Below are positions 35,452 through 49,085 of a stretch of 64,000 bases of DNA, in pieces. The notes beneath the pieces are model-generated. The model did no database searches, had not been told where the DNA came from, and was given only the letters and a program-made list of their open reading frames with translations. Origin of the DNA: Lichenicola sp050954785. GTDB lineage: Bacteria > Pseudomonadota > Alphaproteobacteria > Acetobacterales > Acetobacteraceae. The translations under genes and the position numbers were made by a program. Numbering within the stretch: position 1 is the stretch's first letter; each line of letters starts with the position of its first letter. The stretch lies in contig JBPBQO010000036.1 in NCBI GenBank assembly GCA_050954785.1, forward strand, positions 1 to 64,000. The letters are read 5' to 3'.

Positions 35452-36587
35452 CAGCGTACCGTCCCGACATCGACGGCGTCCTTGGTGTCGACCCGCGCCA
35501 GCACCGACAGGCCGGGCCTGAGCAGGCCGGCGAGCGAGTTGGTCGCCGGATCGATCACGATCTTTACAGGCACGCGCTGGATGACCTTGGTATAGTTGCC
35601 GGTGACGTTGTCCGGCGGCACTGCCGAGAATTGCTGCGCGGTCAGCGGCCCGATCGACCGCACATGGCCCACCAGCCTCACGTCCGGAAAGGCATCGAAC
35701 TTCAGCGACGCACGATCGCCGATACGCATTTGGTCCAACTGGCGCTCGTTGAAGTAACCGGTCACCCACACGTCGTTCAGGGGTGTCAGCGGCACGATCT
35801 CCTGTCCTGCCGATACCAGATCACCGACATGCACCCGCCGTACGCCGAGCACCCCGTCCTGCGGCGCCACCACACGCGTGTAGACGAGGTCGAGCCGGGC
35901 CATTTCGGACTGTGCGGCCGCAAGATCACGCGCGCCCTGCGCCTCCGCAAACGATGCCAGCAGCGCAACCCGCTGCGCACGCGCGGACCGGCCCTGGCTC
36001 CGGCTGCGCGCGAGCTGGGCTTGGGCTACGCGGTCGGCGGCATCGGTCTGCTGGGTCCGGCGCGGCAGCCCGAGATCGCTGTGTTCGATCCGGTTCTGGC
36101 GGGCCGCCTCCTGGCCGGCGAAATTGGCCTGGGCCTGGTTGGCACCGGTATCGCTGTCGGTGCGCGCCACCGTCGCGGTGGCTGCCGTGACCTGGGCACG
36201 CAGCGCGTCGAGCGTGGCCTCGGACGCAGCCAGACGAGCGTTCGCCTGCGCCAGCGTCGCGCGATAGGTGTCGTCCTCGATCACGATCAGAACCTGGCCG
36301 GCGCGCACCGCCTGATTGTCCGTGACCAGCACCTGCGTCACGTAGCCGGAGACGCGCGCGCCCAGCGGACGTTCGGTGCCGTCCGCATAGGCATCCTCGG
36401 TTTCCGGATTGATGCGGCTGGCCAGCAACTGGTCCCAGCCCACGCCCCAGCCGACCAGGACCACGAGCACGATGACCCCGGCAAGAAACAGCAGGAACGC
36501 AAGGATGCCGGACCGGCGCTTGCTCTCCTTCTGTTCCTTGCTCTCTTCGTCGGGCTTCTGGTCGTTCGCGGGCTGCTCGTCTGCCAT
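35451..36587 (-). CDS. HlyD/EmrA-type membrane fusion protein (first adaptor)
   Basis: A 378-aa adaptor with a charged cytoplasmic N-terminus (about 28 residues rich in Lys/Glu) and a membrane helix at about 29-50. It then has the lipoyl motif LGARVSGYVTQVLVTDNQAV, a coiled-coil hairpin, the second lipoyl half YTRVVAPQDGVLGVRRVHVGD and a barrel domain ending near GLLRPGLSVLARV. It is clearly distinct from the second adaptor. It is the first gene of the efflux operon and is divergent from the acyltransferase across 229 bases. Confidence 0.88.
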   Translation of the reverse strand: MADEQPANDQKPDEESKEQKESKRRSGILAFLLFLAGVIVLVVLVGWGVGWDQLLASRINPETEDAYADGTERPLGARVSGYVTQVLVTDNQAVRAGQVLIVIEDDTYRATLAQANARLAASEATLDALRAQVTAATATVARTDSDTGANQAQANFAGQEAARQNRIEHSDLGLPRRTQQTDAADRVAQAQLARSRSQGRSARAQRVALLASFAEAQGARDLAAAQSEMARLDLVYTRVVAPQDGVLGVRRVHVGDLVSAGQEIVPLTPLNDVWVTGYFNERQLDQMRIGDRASLKFDAFPDVRLVGHVRSIGPLTAQQFSAVPPDNVTGNYTKVIQRVPVKIVIDPATNSLAGLLRPGLSVLARVDTKDAVDVGTVR

Positions 36588-36816
36588 CGATCGGCTGTAT
36601 CATCGCCGTGGGACGAGCAGGAAGAGCTTCTCGGAACACGAAATGCAGGCTCCGGTACAGGCTGCCGGCGGACACGATCGCACCCGGCGGCGCCAGCACC
36701 CGGGCCAGGCGCGGATTGCGCAACGTCAGCATCTGGCGGCACGACCGTGCTGGACATCGCCGGCATCGCGATGCTGATGCGGCATCCACCCTTCACACCC
36801 ACGAGCGAGTTGCCGG

Positions 36817-38013
36817 ATGCCGATCGAAGCCGGACTGACCCAGGCCGAACTTGTACCAACCGTTCCGGGCAGGCGGACGAGCCGCCTGCCAGGCCTGGAT
36901 CTTCTCCGGGCGCTGGCGATCTGCTGGGTCATGCTCTACCACGCCAGCCAGTTCGGCTTCATTTCGGGCGACCACTGGCTGGTTGCGTTCGGCTGGATGG
37001 GCGTCGACCTGTTCTTCGTTCTGAGCGGATTCCTGATCGCCGGACAATTGCTCGCGCCGCGCCTGCGCGGAATAGAGCCCGACTATCGCCGGTTCCTGGT
37101 CCGCCGCTTGTTGCGGACGCTCCCCGCCTACCTGGCTGTGGTGGCGTTGTATTTCCTGCTCCCCGGAGCGCGCGAATACGACGCGATCCAGCCGCTCTGG
37201 CAATTCCTGAGCTTCAGCGAGAATTTGTTCATCCGGGTGCCGCCGCCAAAGGCGTTCTCGCATGTCTGGTCGTTGTGCGTGGAAGAGCAATTCTACCTGC
37301 TGTTTCCTGTGATGGTGACTCTGTTATCGATCAAGTCCTCGGCCCGGAAAACCGTTTCGGCGATCCTGGCCGTGCTGCTCGCCGGCATCGCCCTGCGCGG
37401 CATGATCTGGCTGCACGATCTGTCGCCGCCCGGGATCGGTGGGGACGGCTTCGGCCCGGCCTATCTGGAACGGATCTATTATCCGACATGGACACGGCTG
37501 GACGGTCTGCTCGCCGGTATCGCCGCTGCCACGTTTAAAACCTTCCGACCCGGCCTGTGGCATCGCTTGACCGCCAGGCCCGACCTGCTGCTGGGCGCCG
37601 GGGTGGCAGGCGTGGGGATGTCGATGCTGTTTTTCGCCGACCGGTTCACCAGCCTGCCACTGGCCCTGTTCGGCTTTCCGCTGCTGTCGTCCAGCATGGC
37701 GCTGATGGTGATGGCCGGAAGCACGCGGCGGTCGATCATCGGCCGCAGGTCGATACCCGGCGCCGGCGCAATCGCGTCGATCGCCTACAGCCTCTATCTC
37801 AGCCACAAGATCGTGTTCCACACAGTCGCCGACGGCGCGATCCCGACGCTGGGCCATGCGCCCGGCATCGCACTGGCGACCGCGCTGGCTTGCGCGCTGC
37901 TCGCCGGTTGCGCACTCTATCTGCTGGTGGAACGACCATTCCTCAAGCTGCGCGATCGTGTCGGCCGTGGTGTTCGTTACACCATTCCGATGCCGATACC
38001 GGAACGTTCGTGA
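36817..38013 (+). CDS. Acyltransferase family 3 membrane protein
   Basis: A 398-aa integral-membrane O-acyltransferase (OafA/NodX type) that probably acetylates a surface glycan. Motifs: LDLLRALAICWVMLYHASQ with the catalytic His; MGVDLFFVLSGFLI; RRLLRTLPAY; VWSLCVEEQFYLLFPV. About ten membrane helices are predicted and there is no SGNH domain. The ATG is at 36817. Its stop is near the start of the methyltransferase gene; a GTG at 38010 for that gene would overlap it. Confidence 0.9.
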   Translation: MPIEAGLTQAELVPTVPGRRTSRLPGLDLLRALAICWVMLYHASQFGFISGDHWLVAFGWMGVDLFFVLSGFLIAGQLLAPRLRGIEPDYRRFLVRRLLRTLPAYLAVVALYFLLPGAREYDAIQPLWQFLSFSENLFIRVPPPKAFSHVWSLCVEEQFYLLFPVMVTLLSIKSSARKTVSAILAVLLAGIALRGMIWLHDLSPPGIGGDGFGPAYLERIYYPTWTRLDGLLAGIAAATFKTFRPGLWHRLTARPDLLLGAGVAGVGMSMLFFADRFTSLPLALFGFPLLSSSMALMVMAGSTRRSIIGRRSIPGAGAIASIAYSLYLSHKIVFHTVADGAIPTLGHAPGIALATALACALLAGCALYLLVERPFLKLRDRVGRGVRYTIPMPIPERS

Positions 38014-38048
38014 ATCGCAGTAGCACCGCTATACCAGGAATCCGCATA

Positions 38049-39140
38049 ATGGACGTCATTTCCAACCTGGCCGATCTGGAAACCAAGATTGCCGAATGCA
38101 ACGATGTCCTGGCTCAGGAATCCGACGATGCCATGCGGCGGCTGTTCAACAGTTTCCGGATGGACTTCTCCAGCGAGGCGCCGACGGACCCGTTCAGCCC
38201 GGCCTATCGCGACTTCCAGATGACGCTCTACCGCACGATCGCCGGCCGATCCTACGAGATCCAGAACGAGCGCAGCCACTTCGACACAGCCGGCAAGGCG
38301 GCATGCCCGTTTCCCTACTACCTGAAAAGCTCCTGGACCGCCGGTCATCACCTGCTGGCGATCGGCTACATGCTGTGCAAGCTCGAACTGCCGCCGGGCG
38401 CGCGCATTCTCGAGTTCGGCCCCGGTTGGGGAAACACCACGATCGAACTTGCACGCGTCGGGTTCGACGTGACCGTCATCGATATCGAGCCGAATTTTCT
38501 CGACGTGATCCGCCTGCGGGCGGCGACGGCCGGAGTTGCGGTCACGACGATCGAGGATAATTTCTTCCGTGCCGAAATGGTCGAGCAGCCGTATGATGCC
38601 GCGCTATTCTTTGCCTCTTTCCATCATTGCGACGACCACATGCGCCTGCTGCGCGCCCTGCATCGGGCAGTGGTCCCCGGCGGATCGGTCTATCTCGCGT
38701 CGGAACCGATCATTTCGCACTATGGAACCCCCTGGGGCGTGCGCATGGACGGCGAGGCTCTGTGGGCTGCCCGTAATTTCGGCTGGCTGGAACTCGGTTT
38801 CGACGACGCCTACTTCAAGGACGCGCTCGCACGGACCGGATGGCACGGCACGTTCCACCATTGCGCGACGGTGCCCTGGGCCTCGGTATGGCATTTGCAA
38901 CGCCTGGAGGATCTGCCCCCGGTGACGCCCGTCGATCCGCCGCCGGAAGAGGTCCGGGCCGAACCGGAAACCGATGCCGGCATGGTCCCGGAGCAGGCAC
39001 CGCAGATCGATCCGGTCATTGCCGGAACAGCCGACGAAATGCAGGCGTCGCGGGAACTGGAAGCCGTCTATCGCTCGACCTCGTGGCGGATCACCTATCC
39101 ACTGCGGGCCATCCGCCGGACCCTCACGCGAACCTCCTGA
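38049..39140 (+). CDS. Class I SAM-dependent methyltransferase with a glycan-locus C-terminal tail
   Basis: A 363-aa protein. The SAM-binding motif I is ARILEFGPGWGNTTIEL; motif II acidic residue in VIDIEPNF; later AALFFASFHHCDDH and LHRAVVPGGSVYLASEP. After about residue 290 comes a proline/acid-rich linker and a C-terminal RSTSWRITYPLRAIRR. I know this SxSWRxTxPLR-type tail from polysaccharide glycosyltransferases (family knowledge). ATG 38049 with AGGA 9 bases upstream is preferred over a GTG at 38010 coupled to the previous gene. The acceptor is probably a sugar of the local glycan (inference). Confidence 0.85.
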   Translation: MDVISNLADLETKIAECNDVLAQESDDAMRRLFNSFRMDFSSEAPTDPFSPAYRDFQMTLYRTIAGRSYEIQNERSHFDTAGKAACPFPYYLKSSWTAGHHLLAIGYMLCKLELPPGARILEFGPGWGNTTIELARVGFDVTVIDIEPNFLDVIRLRAATAGVAVTTIEDNFFRAEMVEQPYDAALFFASFHHCDDHMRLLRALHRAVVPGGSVYLASEPIISHYGTPWGVRMDGEALWAARNFGWLELGFDDAYFKDALARTGWHGTFHHCATVPWASVWHLQRLEDLPPVTPVDPPPEEVRAEPETDAGMVPEQAPQIDPVIAGTADEMQASRELEAVYRSTSWRITYPLRAIRRTLTRTS

Positions 39141-39156
39141 GGGGGCGGTCACCGGA

Positions 39157-41184
39157 ATGCCGCCGATAACTGTCTCCCCTCGCCGGTCGTTCGCGCTCAC
39201 GCTCGGACTGGTCATGCTCGTCATGTTCGGGTGGACCGTCCATCGCGGGCAGGACGTCAATTGGGATCTCCAGAATTACCATCTCTACGATGTCTATGCG
39301 CTGCTGCACGCCCATCTGCATGCCGACGTCGCCCCGAGCGGGCCGCAAAGTTTCCTGAACCCGCTGCCATACCTGCTGCCCTACGTGTTCCGTCGTGCGC
39401 TGTCGCCGATCGCTGCCGGATTGCTGATCACCACGACGCAATTGACCGGCGTGATGCTGATCTGGGCAATCGCCTGGCGTGCCGGGGTGGATCAGGCCCA
39501 CCGCGGCTGGATCACCGTTGCCGCCGCGCTGGCAGCGTGCACCGGAACCATCGTCCTGACGGAAACGGGCACAAGCTTCTGCGACCTGGTGCTTGCCGCG
39601 CCGGTATTGTTCGGGCTGTTTCTCCTGCTGCCCGACACGCTCGGCCGCCAACGCGACCAGCCGCTCCGGCTGCTGGTCGCGGGTGTTTCGGTCGGCATCG
39701 CGGTGGGACTGAAGCCGACAGGCATGTTCCTGCTTCCGGCCCTGGCTGCTGCGGCGATCGTCGCTCGTCCCTCGGGAACGACTTTGGCAGGCATCGTCCG
39801 TATCCTCGGACTGGTAACCGCAGGTGCCCTGCTGGGTGGCGTGCTGTCCGACGGCGCATGGGCGTGGCTGATGTGGCGAGACTATTCGAGTCCGATGTTC
39901 CCGTTCATGAACACGCTGTTCCAGTCGCCTTCAGCCGGACACACGGATTTCAGCGATCCGCGCTACCACTGGCAGGGCATCGGTCACGCGTTGCTTCTGC
40001 CGTTCGCCCTGGCGTTCGGTTCGGATGCGGCGAGCGAGATCGTCCTGCGCGATATCCGGCTGGCGGTGGCGCTGCCGGTCGCTGCCATCGCCGTAACATT
40101 TGCAGCGTTCCGACATGTCGCTCGTCGCACCATCGCGCTGCCGCCCGATCCGCTTGCGGTCCTCTCCGTCTGGCTGCTGGTTGCGACCGCGTTCTGGCTT
40201 CTGCTCTGCCCGATCCAGCGTTACGCCGTTTCACTGGAAATGCTGGCGGCGGCAATCATCTTGCTCGCCGTGGCCAGGGTGTTCGTCCAGCGCTGGCGTG
40301 TGCCGGCGGTTTTGGCAACCTTGCTGATCCTGGTCGTCACCACCCGTTCCGCCGACTTCTTCCATCGGCCCTGGGCGGATAATTATGCCGCGCATCTTCC
40401 TCCGGGTGTGCCCGCGGACTCGGTTTTCGGCCTGTTGTCACAGCCGCAAGGCTACTGGGTCACCATTGCCCCACGGGCGAGTCATGCCTTTACGCTCGAT
40501 ACCGACCTCGTCGACCAGGGCGGCCGGCTGGAACAACGTCTCGACCACATCATCAGCCAGGCCGGCGACCGGCTGTGGTTGCTCGATTTCGACACCGAGC
40601 TGGACCCGACGATCCGAGCCGGGATGAGCAGGCACGGCATCACGCTGGCGCCTCCCTGCCTTCGAACCCCGAGCATGATCTGGCTCGATACAGTGTTCTG
40701 CCATGGCCGGTTTGTCGGCCTGCGCTCCTATGCCGCGTCCGACCTTGTTCTGGACGAGCCAGTGCTGTTCTCATCGACGGGATCAGGCCTGATCTACGAG
40801 ATCAACGGTTGGTACGCGACCGACCCCGAGCAGACCTGGGCCACGTCGAAGACCGCCGTGCTGGCATTCCACTCACCGGCCAATTCCGGAAAACTCGTAC
40901 TGGTCCTTACCTTGAACGGGGTCGTGGGAGCACCGGCGCACCAGGTAACAGCACAAGCCGGCACCGGGCCGATCGCACGCTGGACGCTCGGCAAGGATGA
41001 AGCCGGGGAGCATCTGCTCTGTGTCGGGCCTGACCGGCTGCAGGGTGACGTCGTTCTGGTCAGTTTCGAAACCAACGATATACGATCGCTCAATGAACTG
41101 CATATCAGCGCCGAGCCGAGGCATCTGGCATTCGGACTCCACAGCATGACGCTGCGACAGGCACGTCCGGAGGAGTGTCTGTGA
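39157..41184 (+). CDS. Polytopic membrane protein, GT-C glycosyltransferase-like
   Basis: A 675-aa protein. The first about 430 residues have roughly ten membrane helices, and an early extracytoplasmic loop carries WDLQNYHLYDVYALL and SFLNPLPYLLPYVF. Acidic residues in such a first loop suggest a GT-C-type transferase using lipid-linked sugars. The C-terminal about 240 residues are soluble and beta-rich (LLDFDTELDPTIRAG, SGLIYEINGWYATDPEQTW), perhaps a carbohydrate-binding module. GGAA precedes the ATG at 39157. The next gene overlaps its stop as GTGA. No activity can be named. Confidence 0.75.
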   Translation: MPPITVSPRRSFALTLGLVMLVMFGWTVHRGQDVNWDLQNYHLYDVYALLHAHLHADVAPSGPQSFLNPLPYLLPYVFRRALSPIAAGLLITTTQLTGVMLIWAIAWRAGVDQAHRGWITVAAALAACTGTIVLTETGTSFCDLVLAAPVLFGLFLLLPDTLGRQRDQPLRLLVAGVSVGIAVGLKPTGMFLLPALAAAAIVARPSGTTLAGIVRILGLVTAGALLGGVLSDGAWAWLMWRDYSSPMFPFMNTLFQSPSAGHTDFSDPRYHWQGIGHALLLPFALAFGSDAASEIVLRDIRLAVALPVAAIAVTFAAFRHVARRTIALPPDPLAVLSVWLLVATAFWLLLCPIQRYAVSLEMLAAAIILLAVARVFVQRWRVPAVLATLLILVVTTRSADFFHRPWADNYAAHLPPGVPADSVFGLLSQPQGYWVTIAPRASHAFTLDTDLVDQGGRLEQRLDHIISQAGDRLWLLDFDTELDPTIRAGMSRHGITLAPPCLRTPSMIWLDTVFCHGRFVGLRSYAASDLVLDEPVLFSSTGSGLIYEINGWYATDPEQTWATSKTAVLAFHSPANSGKLVLVLTLNGVVGAPAHQVTAQAGTGPIARWTLGKDEAGEHLLCVGPDRLQGDVVLVSFETNDIRSLNELHISAEPRHLAFGLHSMTLRQARPEECL

Positions 41185-42830
41185 TCGGCAGGTTCCTGAG
41201 ACCGGTCTCGACCAGTCGTCACCTGCAACGGACCAATTGGTCCCGGCTTTCACTCGTGCTGGCGATCGTCATGATCGCCTGCGCAACCTGCGTGCTGCTG
41301 ACGTTTCGTCTACCGCGCAATTCCGACGATGCAAGCATCGCGCTTGCAGCATCCGCAGTCCTGCACGGCAATTGGCAACTGAGTGACTGGCTGATCACGA
41401 CTGACAACTACGTGACAACCGACGTCGCATTATATGCGATCCTGATGCTGTTCCTCGGGCCGCTTCCGCAGCTCATGCAGATCCTCGAGGGATTGCTCTG
41501 GGCGGGAGTCGCGCTTGTCGGTATCCGGCTTGCGGTCCGCGGCATGACGGGCCGCGCGGCTGTTTCGGCTGGCGCCGCATGTTTCACGCTGCTCGTGCTG
41601 ACGATCCACAAGGACACGGTCGAGGTTGATGCCCTCGGAATACTCGCGTCGCATGCATCGACCGTACTGCTGTCACTGATCGTCTTCTGGATCGCGGTGG
41701 TCAGCCTTGAGCGCCAGGGCCCACGATTGCTGACCGTTCTCGGCATCCTGGTCGTAATCGGAACGTTCGCGGATCCGGTGTTCGACCTCTTCGCCTGCCT
41801 GCCGGTCGGCGTAACCGCACTTATGCGCTGCTCGTTTCGCCGGATGGACGTTCGGAAGCTGGCACTTGCCGGCACCGTGCTCGGCTCAACGCTGATCGGC
41901 TATGGCCTGCTGTTCCTGAACGCGGCAACCGGCGGTTTCCATCTTCTTGGATTACCGATGCAGTTCGTCAGTTTTGAGGGTCTGAGCACCCACGCGCTGT
42001 TCGCCGTTCACAGCCTGATGCAGTTCATGGGGGCCGACTTCACCGGCAAACCGGTCGCCGTGTCGCTGACGTCCGGCGTGCTCGTCCCGGTGATCCGCAC
42101 ACCGTTCGTGATCCTGCTCGTCCTTGCCCTCTGGACGATCGGACGACCGATCATTACCGACCTTCGCACCTGGCCACAGCAGAGCAGCGATGCCGCAAGG
42201 ATCGGCTTCCTCGATCAGCTACTGTGGACCACCTTTGTTTTCTATCTGTGTTTTATCATTTGCAGCAGCCTGTTCAGCAATCAGGCCGATGCGCGCTATG
42301 TTATTCCCGCCTTCGCAGCCGGCAGCATTCTTCTGGCAAGAAGCTGGGCCGCCTCACCGTTGTTCACCGGCTATACGTCTGTCGCCCTGGCCGCGTCGGT
42401 AATTTTCGAGAGCGCCTGGATTCTTACCGGCCCAGCCCGGCCAATCATCGTAACGCAGGCCCAAAGCCAGCTCATCGACAGGTTGCAGCAGGAACACCTG
42501 ACCCATGGCTATGCCGGATATTGGGACAGCTCGATCCTGACTGCCGCCAGCGGCGGACATATCATCAGCCTCGCCATGCTGACCCTGCCCACCGGGCGTT
42601 TCGTCCCGTTTGAATGGGATGGCAGTCAGGCATGGTACAAAGCCGCCGTTGAGGATTGGCACGGCCGGGTTTTCTTTATCGCCAGCAACGTGCCGGACAA
42701 GCCGATGGATTTGCGGCAATCCGACGTCAAGGCGGTCATGGGAGCGCCCGAAAGGATCATCGAGACAGGCACCCAACTGATCGACATCTACGAGCTGACG
42801 CCGGGCCTTCTGGATACCCGCCTCCGCTGA
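41181..42830 (+). CDS. Large polytopic membrane protein of unknown function
   Basis: A 549-aa protein with an N-terminal membrane helix at about 22-44, ten or so further helices to about residue 420, and a C-terminal soluble tail. The first loop RLPRNSDDASIALAASAVL has paired Asp residues, reminiscent of GT-C enzymes, but I do not recognise a family. The GTG start at 41181 is decided by the strong GGAGGAG five bases upstream and by the GTGA overlap with the previous gene. The end of the polysaccharide-type group is marked by the convergent gltB. Confidence 0.72.
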   Translation: MIGRFLRPVSTSRHLQRTNWSRLSLVLAIVMIACATCVLLTFRLPRNSDDASIALAASAVLHGNWQLSDWLITTDNYVTTDVALYAILMLFLGPLPQLMQILEGLLWAGVALVGIRLAVRGMTGRAAVSAGAACFTLLVLTIHKDTVEVDALGILASHASTVLLSLIVFWIAVVSLERQGPRLLTVLGILVVIGTFADPVFDLFACLPVGVTALMRCSFRRMDVRKLALAGTVLGSTLIGYGLLFLNAATGGFHLLGLPMQFVSFEGLSTHALFAVHSLMQFMGADFTGKPVAVSLTSGVLVPVIRTPFVILLVLALWTIGRPIITDLRTWPQQSSDAARIGFLDQLLWTTFVFYLCFIICSSLFSNQADARYVIPAFAAGSILLARSWAASPLFTGYTSVALAASVIFESAWILTGPARPIIVTQAQSQLIDRLQQEHLTHGYAGYWDSSILTAASGGHIISLAMLTLPTGRFVPFEWDGSQAWYKAAVEDWHGRVFFIASNVPDKPMDLRQSDVKAVMGAPERIIETGTQLIDIYELTPGLLDTRLR

Positions 42831-42839
42831 TCCCGCAAG

Positions 42840-42880
42840 CGGTCTCCCTGCACCCTGATCATCCAGGCACAAGGAGACCG
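42840..42880. terminator. Inverted repeat between convergent genes, likely bidirectional terminator
   Basis: Arms CGGTCTCC (42840-42847) and GGAGACCG (42873-42880) enclose an inner CTGC/GGCA pairing. It lies in the 54-base gap between the 41181 gene and gltB. There is no T-run on either side. Confidence 0.5.
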
Positions 42881-42884
42881 TGCT

Positions 42885-47444
<4,560 letters not shown>

Positions 47445-47454
47445 GGTGACGTCC

Positions 47455-48912
47455 TCACTCGGCCGCGACGGGAAGCGGCTGCTCGGCGCGCGCACCCATC
47501 CAGCGATGCATCTGTGCCGCGGCATCGCGTCCGTCGCGGATCGCCCAGACCACCAGACTAGCACCTCGGACGATGTCGCCCGCCGCGAACACGCCGGGCA
47601 GGCTGGTCATGAACGTCTTCTGGCCGACCTTCAGCGTGCCCCAGCGAGAGACTTCGAGACCCGGCTCGCCCCACATCGTCGGCAGTTCCTCTGGGTCGAA
47701 GCCCAGTGCCTTGATGACGATGTCGGCCTCCAGGGTGAAGCCGCTCTGCTCGACCGCATCGACCGACTGCCGTCCGGATGCATCGGGCAGACCGAGCTTC
47801 ATGCGCACCGCACGCACGCCGGTGACCATGTCGTCGCCCAAAAATGCCTCGGGTGCGGCCAGCCAGACGAACTCGACGCCTTCCTCCTCGGCGTTCTTCA
47901 CCTCGCGCAGCGACCCCGGCATGTTGGCGCGGTCGCGGCGATACAGGCACTTCACCGACTTCGCGCCCTGGCGAATGGCGGTGCGAACGCAATCCATGGC
48001 GGTGTCGCCGCCGCCGATCACCACGACATTCTTGCCGGCCGCATTCAGCAGCCCGCTGTCGAACTCGGGCACGTCGTCGCCGAGCGAGCGACGGTTCGAC
48101 ACCGTCAGGTAGTCGAGTGCCTTGACGATCCCGGGCAGCCCGGAGCCCGGACCGCCCAGTTCGCGCGACTTGTAGACGCCGGCGGCGATCAGGATCGCGT
48201 CATGGCGGTTGCGCAGGGTCGTGAACGAGATGTCGGTATCGCTATCCTCGGTGCCGACGCCCCTGCCCAGGTGGAACTCGATCGCGCCTTCGGCCAGCAG
48301 CGCATGGCGACGCAGGACGATGTCCTTCTCGAGCTTGAAACCCGGAATGCCGTAGATCATCAGCCCGCCGACCCGGTCGTAGCGATCGTAGACATGAACC
48401 TGGTAGCCCTGCTTGCGGAGCTGTTCGGCCGCCGCGAGCCCGCCTGGGCCGGCGCCGATGATGCCGACCGACTCCCGGCGCTCTGCTCTTGGCCGGACAG
48501 GTTTTACCCAGCCCTGCTCCCAGGCGTTGTCGGTGATGAAGCGTTCCACCGCGCCGATGGTGACGCTCTCGAACCCCTTCTCGATAACGCAGTTGCCTTC
48601 GCAGAGACGGTCCTGCGGGCAGATCCGGCCGCAGATCTCCGGAAAGTTGTTGGTTGCGGAGCTGACCTCGTAGGCTTCTTCCAGCCGGCCCTCGGCCGTC
48701 AGCTTCAGCCAGTCGGGGATGTGGTTCGAAAGCGGGCAATGCACCGAACAGAACGGTACGCCACACTGCGAGCATCGGCTGGACTGAACCTCGGCCCGAG
48801 GAATATCGAAGTCGCGGTAGATCTCGTCGAAATCCTGCCGCCGTTCGGCCGCGACACGCTTGTCCGGCTGATGCTGATGCACCGACACGAATTGAAGCAT
48901 GCGATCGACCAT
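47455..48912 (-). CDS. gltD: Glutamate synthase small (beta) subunit
   Basis: A 485-aa FAD/NADPH subunit that feeds electrons to GltB. The N-terminal Fe-S region has SRCSQCGVPFCSVHCP and ICGRICPQDRLCEGNC. The FAD motif is VGIIGAGPGGLAAAEQL; the NADPH motif is VVVIGGGDTAMDC. The C-terminal FAD loop is LPGVFAAGDIVRGASLVVWAI. It comes first in the operon, before gltB; the reverse of the E. coli order. Confidence 0.96.
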   Translation of the reverse strand: MVDRMLQFVSVHQHQPDKRVAAERRQDFDEIYRDFDIPRAEVQSSRCSQCGVPFCSVHCPLSNHIPDWLKLTAEGRLEEAYEVSSATNNFPEICGRICPQDRLCEGNCVIEKGFESVTIGAVERFITDNAWEQGWVKPVRPRAERRESVGIIGAGPGGLAAAEQLRKQGYQVHVYDRYDRVGGLMIYGIPGFKLEKDIVLRRHALLAEGAIEFHLGRGVGTEDSDTDISFTTLRNRHDAILIAAGVYKSRELGGPGSGLPGIVKALDYLTVSNRRSLGDDVPEFDSGLLNAAGKNVVVIGGGDTAMDCVRTAIRQGAKSVKCLYRRDRANMPGSLREVKNAEEEGVEFVWLAAPEAFLGDDMVTGVRAVRMKLGLPDASGRQSVDAVEQSGFTLEADIVIKALGFDPEELPTMWGEPGLEVSRWGTLKVGQKTFMTSLPGVFAAGDIVRGASLVVWAIRDGRDAAAQMHRWMGARAEQPLPVAAE

Positions 48913-48992
48913 GGTCTATCCCTCGTAGTTTCTGCTCCCACACCGGACGCCGGGGCTCCAACACCATAACGGAGACAAAACACGACTTAAAA

Positions 48993-49007
48993 GACAGCAA
49001 TGCTGTC
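48993..49007 (-). terminator. Short inverted repeat followed by TTTT in the gltD upstream gap
   Basis: GACAGC-ATT-GCTGTC then TTTT on the minus strand, about 80 bases past the NDUFA9-like gene stop and about 80 bases before gltD. The six-pair stem makes it a weak terminator of the upstream gene; it could instead be an operator of gltDB. The flanking DNA is distinctly AT-rich compared with its surroundings. Confidence 0.4.
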
Positions 49008-49085
49008 GTTCTTGAGATAATCAGGAAGACAAAGTCTAAAATCGGATCCAGTAAGCCTGTGAATTAGGTCCGTTTCGGCCTTAAC

